Under the pieces are notes generated by a model, which saw nothing but the letters and a program-made list of their open reading frames with translations, searched no databases and was not told the origin of the DNA. DNA of 7,148 nucleotides from Gemmataceae bacterium (GTDB lineage: Bacteria; Planctomycetota; Planctomycetia; Gemmatales; Gemmataceae): assembly GCA_025056835.1 (NCBI GenBank), contig JANWVS010000097.1, forward strand, positions 1 through 7,148, given 5' to 3'. Made by a program: the position numbers and the translations under genes. Each line of letters starts with the position of its first letter. The first letter of the stretch is position 1. Positions 5,466 through 7,148 of the stretch are shown here, piece by piece.

Positions 5466-6676
5466 GCGCGGTCGAGGTCGGTATCACGGGAGTCGGCGCG
5501 GTGACACCCCTGGGACACCGCTACGAGGAGATCGCGGACCGCCTCTTGGCCGGGCAGTCCGGCGTGCGCCGCATCGAGCACTTCGACGCCTCGCAACACC
5601 CCTGTCGCATTGCCGGGCTGATCGACACGATTCCGTGTCCGCCGGGGGTCGAGCCGCGCGTCTTCGCCCAAGGGCCGCGCCTGGAGCAACTGTTGCACGC
5701 CTGCTGCGGACTGGCCTTGGCGGACGCGGGGCTGTGGAGCGCACGCAGCGAGCTGCGCGTGGGGATCGTGTTGGGGATGGGGGCCGAATGGCTGATTCGC
5801 TGGGAGGACGATGCGTTTGCCGGCGGAGATGCGATGTACCACCCCGAGCGGCCGCACCAGCCCTTGGTGCGCCTCCTGCAGGAGCGGTTGGGGCTGCACG
5901 GTCCGGTGGCGAGCGTCGCGGCGGCCTGTGCCAGCGGCAACTATGCCATCGCCCAGGCGCGGCGGTGGCTTCAGCTGGGCTGGGCCGACGTGTGCCTGGC
6001 CGGCGCGGGCGACCTCGGCGTCAGCCGGCTGGCCTTGGCCGGGTTCGGCAATCTCCGGGCCTTGACGCGGCGCAACGACAACGCCGCAGCGGCCTCGCGC
6101 CCCTTCGACCGCGGGCGCGACGGCTTCGTGGCAGCCGAAGGCGGGGCCGTCTTCGTGCTGGAGCCGCTGACAGCAGCGCGGCGGCGCGGCGCACGCCTCT
6201 ACGCCGCCATCGCCGGCTTCGGCGCCAGCAGCGACGCCTACCACATGGTGATTCCCAGTCCCGACCCGACCCCCGGGGCCACGGCCATTCGCCGCGCCTT
6301 GGCCGACGCCCGCTGCAACGTCGACGACATCGACTACATCAACGCCCATGCCACCAGCACGCCGGTGGGCGACATCGCCGAAGCCCGGATCCTTCACGCC
6401 GCGCTCGGCCCCGAGGTCAAGTCCATTCCCGTCAGCTCCAGCAAAAGCATGAGCGGACACCTCCTGACCGCCGCCGCGGCCTTCGAGGCCCTCGTGTGCC
6501 TCATCGCCCTCGACCGCCAAGCCGTGCCTCCGACGATCAATCTCGAGGATCCCGATCCGGAATGTGACCTTTGCCACGTGGCCCAGACGGCCCGCCCCCA
6601 CCGCTTGCGAAGTGCCCTGTCCAATTCCTTCGGTTTCGGCGGCAGCAACACGTGCCTGATCGTCCGCGCCGCCTGA
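5462..6676 (+). CDS. Beta-ketoacyl-ACP synthase, FabF (KAS II) type
   Basis: This 404-residue enzyme should condense malonyl-ACP with an acyl-ACP to extend a fatty-acid or polyketide chain in the cytoplasm. It begins with EVGITGVGAVTPLG (5-18). The nucleophile Cys156 lies in VAAACASGNYAIA (152-164). His296 lies in NAHATSTPVGD (294-304), and Lys328 and His333 lie in SSSKSMSGHLL (325-335). The Gly-rich C-terminal motif SNSFGFGGSN is at 387-396. All catalytic residues are present and their spacing equals that of E. coli FabF (163, 303, 335, 340) shifted by seven. The ATG overlaps the stop of the half-KS gene by four bases, and GAGGG (5453-5457) precedes it. The gene ends the operon, facing a convergent gene 27 bases away. 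The neighbours suggest a specialised synthase working with the adjacent ACP and half-KS. No ketoreductase, dehydratase or acyltransferase is in the window. Confidence 0.95.
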   Translation: MSAVEVGITGVGAVTPLGHRYEEIADRLLAGQSGVRRIEHFDASQHPCRIAGLIDTIPCPPGVEPRVFAQGPRLEQLLHACCGLALADAGLWSARSELRVGIVLGMGAEWLIRWEDDAFAGGDAMYHPERPHQPLVRLLQERLGLHGPVASVAAACASGNYAIAQARRWLQLGWADVCLAGAGDLGVSRLALAGFGNLRALTRRNDNAAAASRPFDRGRDGFVAAEGGAVFVLEPLTAARRRGARLYAAIAGFGASSDAYHMVIPSPDPTPGATAIRRALADARCNVDDIDYINAHATSTPVGDIAEARILHAALGPEVKSIPVSSSKSMSGHLLTAAAAFEALVCLIALDRQAVPPTINLEDPDPECDLCHVAQTARPHRLRSALSNSFGFGGSNTCLIVRAA

Positions 6677-6707
6677 GGCGCCGCCCCTCCGCGCTCCGCT
6701 GCCTCAG
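6673..6707. repeat. Inverted repeat spanning the stops of two convergent genes
   Basis: CTGAGGC (6673-6679) and GCCTCAG (6701-6707) form a 7-bp perfect inverted repeat around a GC-rich 21-base centre. The left arm contains the TGA of the ketosynthase gene and the right arm contains the reverse-strand TGA of the gene arriving from the right. Neither strand has a T-tract directly after the hairpin. A factor-independent terminator is therefore not established, but a bidirectional 3'-end hairpin is plausible. Confidence 0.35.
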
Positions 6708-7148
6708 AAAATGCTCACCCGCCGGATCGTGATCCGCCGCGCCGCGACGTTGTCCCCCGAGGTGCGCACACTGACGACAAACGATCCCTCGCGTTCGGCC
6801 CGCAAGCGCCAGGTGACGGGGCTTGGTCGCGGCCGGCCGTCGGGCGTCCTGCCGGACGACGGCGGTACTTGCTGCGTCGCCTCGTAGCCGGGCAGCAGCG
6901 TCATTCCCGGCGGCGGTTCGATGGTTGCCGTCCGATTCTGCTCGACGTCGGTGACGAGCGCGACGACCGAGATTTCGCCGTGGACCACGAACGACCCACC
7001 GAACGTCAGACCGACCTTTTCCGACTCGGCCGTCACGTTGCCCAAGCCATAGCTGAAGCCGATCACGCGGCTCTTGCGCGGCCCGAGTTCCTTGGGAGTC
7101 CAGTACATAACGACGGCGGAATCATCCCGGAAATCGGCCACCGGCACC
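6704..7148 (-). CDS. Hypothetical protein, C-terminal part (runs off the right edge)
   Basis: This minus-strand frame is open from the window edge to a TGA at 6706-6704 and encodes at least the last 147 residues of a larger protein. The GTG at 7147 is probably an internal valine. The sequence is rich in alternating beta-strand patterns, for example VVMYWTPKEL, KSRVIGFSYGLGNV and SFVVSVRTSG. It ends with RRITIRRVSIF, which suggests stacked beta-sandwich domains. A short Pro/Arg/Ser linker (VPPSSGRTPDGRPRPSP) divides two such parts. I recognise no catalytic motif or transmembrane segment in this portion and assign no function. It converges on the ketosynthase gene and so is not part of that operon. 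Confidence 0.7.
   Translation of the reverse strand, partial: VPVADFRDDSAVVMYWTPKELGPRKSRVIGFSYGLGNVTAESEKVGLTFGGSFVVHGEISVVALVTDVEQNRTATIEPPPGMTLLPGYEATQQVPPSSGRTPDGRPRPSPVTWRLRAEREGSFVVSVRTSGDNVAARRITIRRVSIF

Noticed and set aside
5276..6601. A 441-codon minus-strand open frame
   Set aside because: It is antisense to the half-KS and KS genes, whose catalytic motifs are unmistakable on the plus strand.
4682..6676. A 664-codon open frame that contains the ketosynthase at its end
   Set aside because: The part before 5462 translates to Arg/Gly/Ala-rich sequence and lies out of frame over the half-KS gene; the KS fold starts cleanly at the ATG at 5462.
1..7148. CRISPR arrays, insertion sequences, integrase or att sites
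   Set aside because: No regularly spaced repeats, transposase or integrase motifs, or terminal inverted repeats were seen. The tRNA-Ser 3' end has no nearby duplicated fragment in the window to suggest integration.

Overview
The window is GC-rich, and its gene content fits a planctomycete-like bacterium: an exported DUF1573 protein, an exported DUF6134-like protein beside acyl-carrier and ketosynthase genes, large intergenic gaps and short, tightly packed operons. This assignment is inferred from gene content and style; no marker gene here fixes the taxon.

Left part (1-1550, minus strand): an operon read right to left. It encodes a 7Fe-type ferredoxin (fdxA-like), ferrochelatase (hemH), whose GTG start lies inside the ferredoxin gene, and an inositol-monophosphatase-family enzyme that runs off the left edge. 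The hemH product inserts iron into protoporphyrin. The ferredoxin is an electron carrier that may be co-expressed for iron or redox reasons.

Middle (1551-3718): a divergent, apparently non-coding region of about 590 bases holds two GC-rich inverted repeats, one copy of a 39-nt dispersed repeat and a 19-bp palindrome. It is followed on the plus strand by a secreted protein of three DUF1573/ASH-like beta-sandwich repeats. A complete tRNA-Ser(GGA) gene comes next, then a second intergenic stretch with the other copy of the 39-nt repeat and a good sigma70-like promoter.

Right part (3719-6676, plus strand): a four-gene operon encodes an exported DUF6134-like protein, an acyl carrier protein, a half-length ketosynthase-like protein that has lost the active-site cysteine, and a complete FabF-type beta-ketoacyl-ACP synthase. 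The last two genes overlap as ATGA. This looks like a dedicated type II fatty-acid or polyketide module rather than housekeeping fatty acid synthesis, because no fabD, fabG or fabH is present. A convergent minus-strand gene of unknown function enters from the right edge; its stop codon and the ketosynthase stop codon lie in the two arms of one inverted repeat.

The most interesting items are the KS/half-KS/ACP/DUF6134 operon, the Cys-to-Asp substitution in the half-KS, the 39-nt intergenic repeat and the palindrome before the DUF1573 gene.
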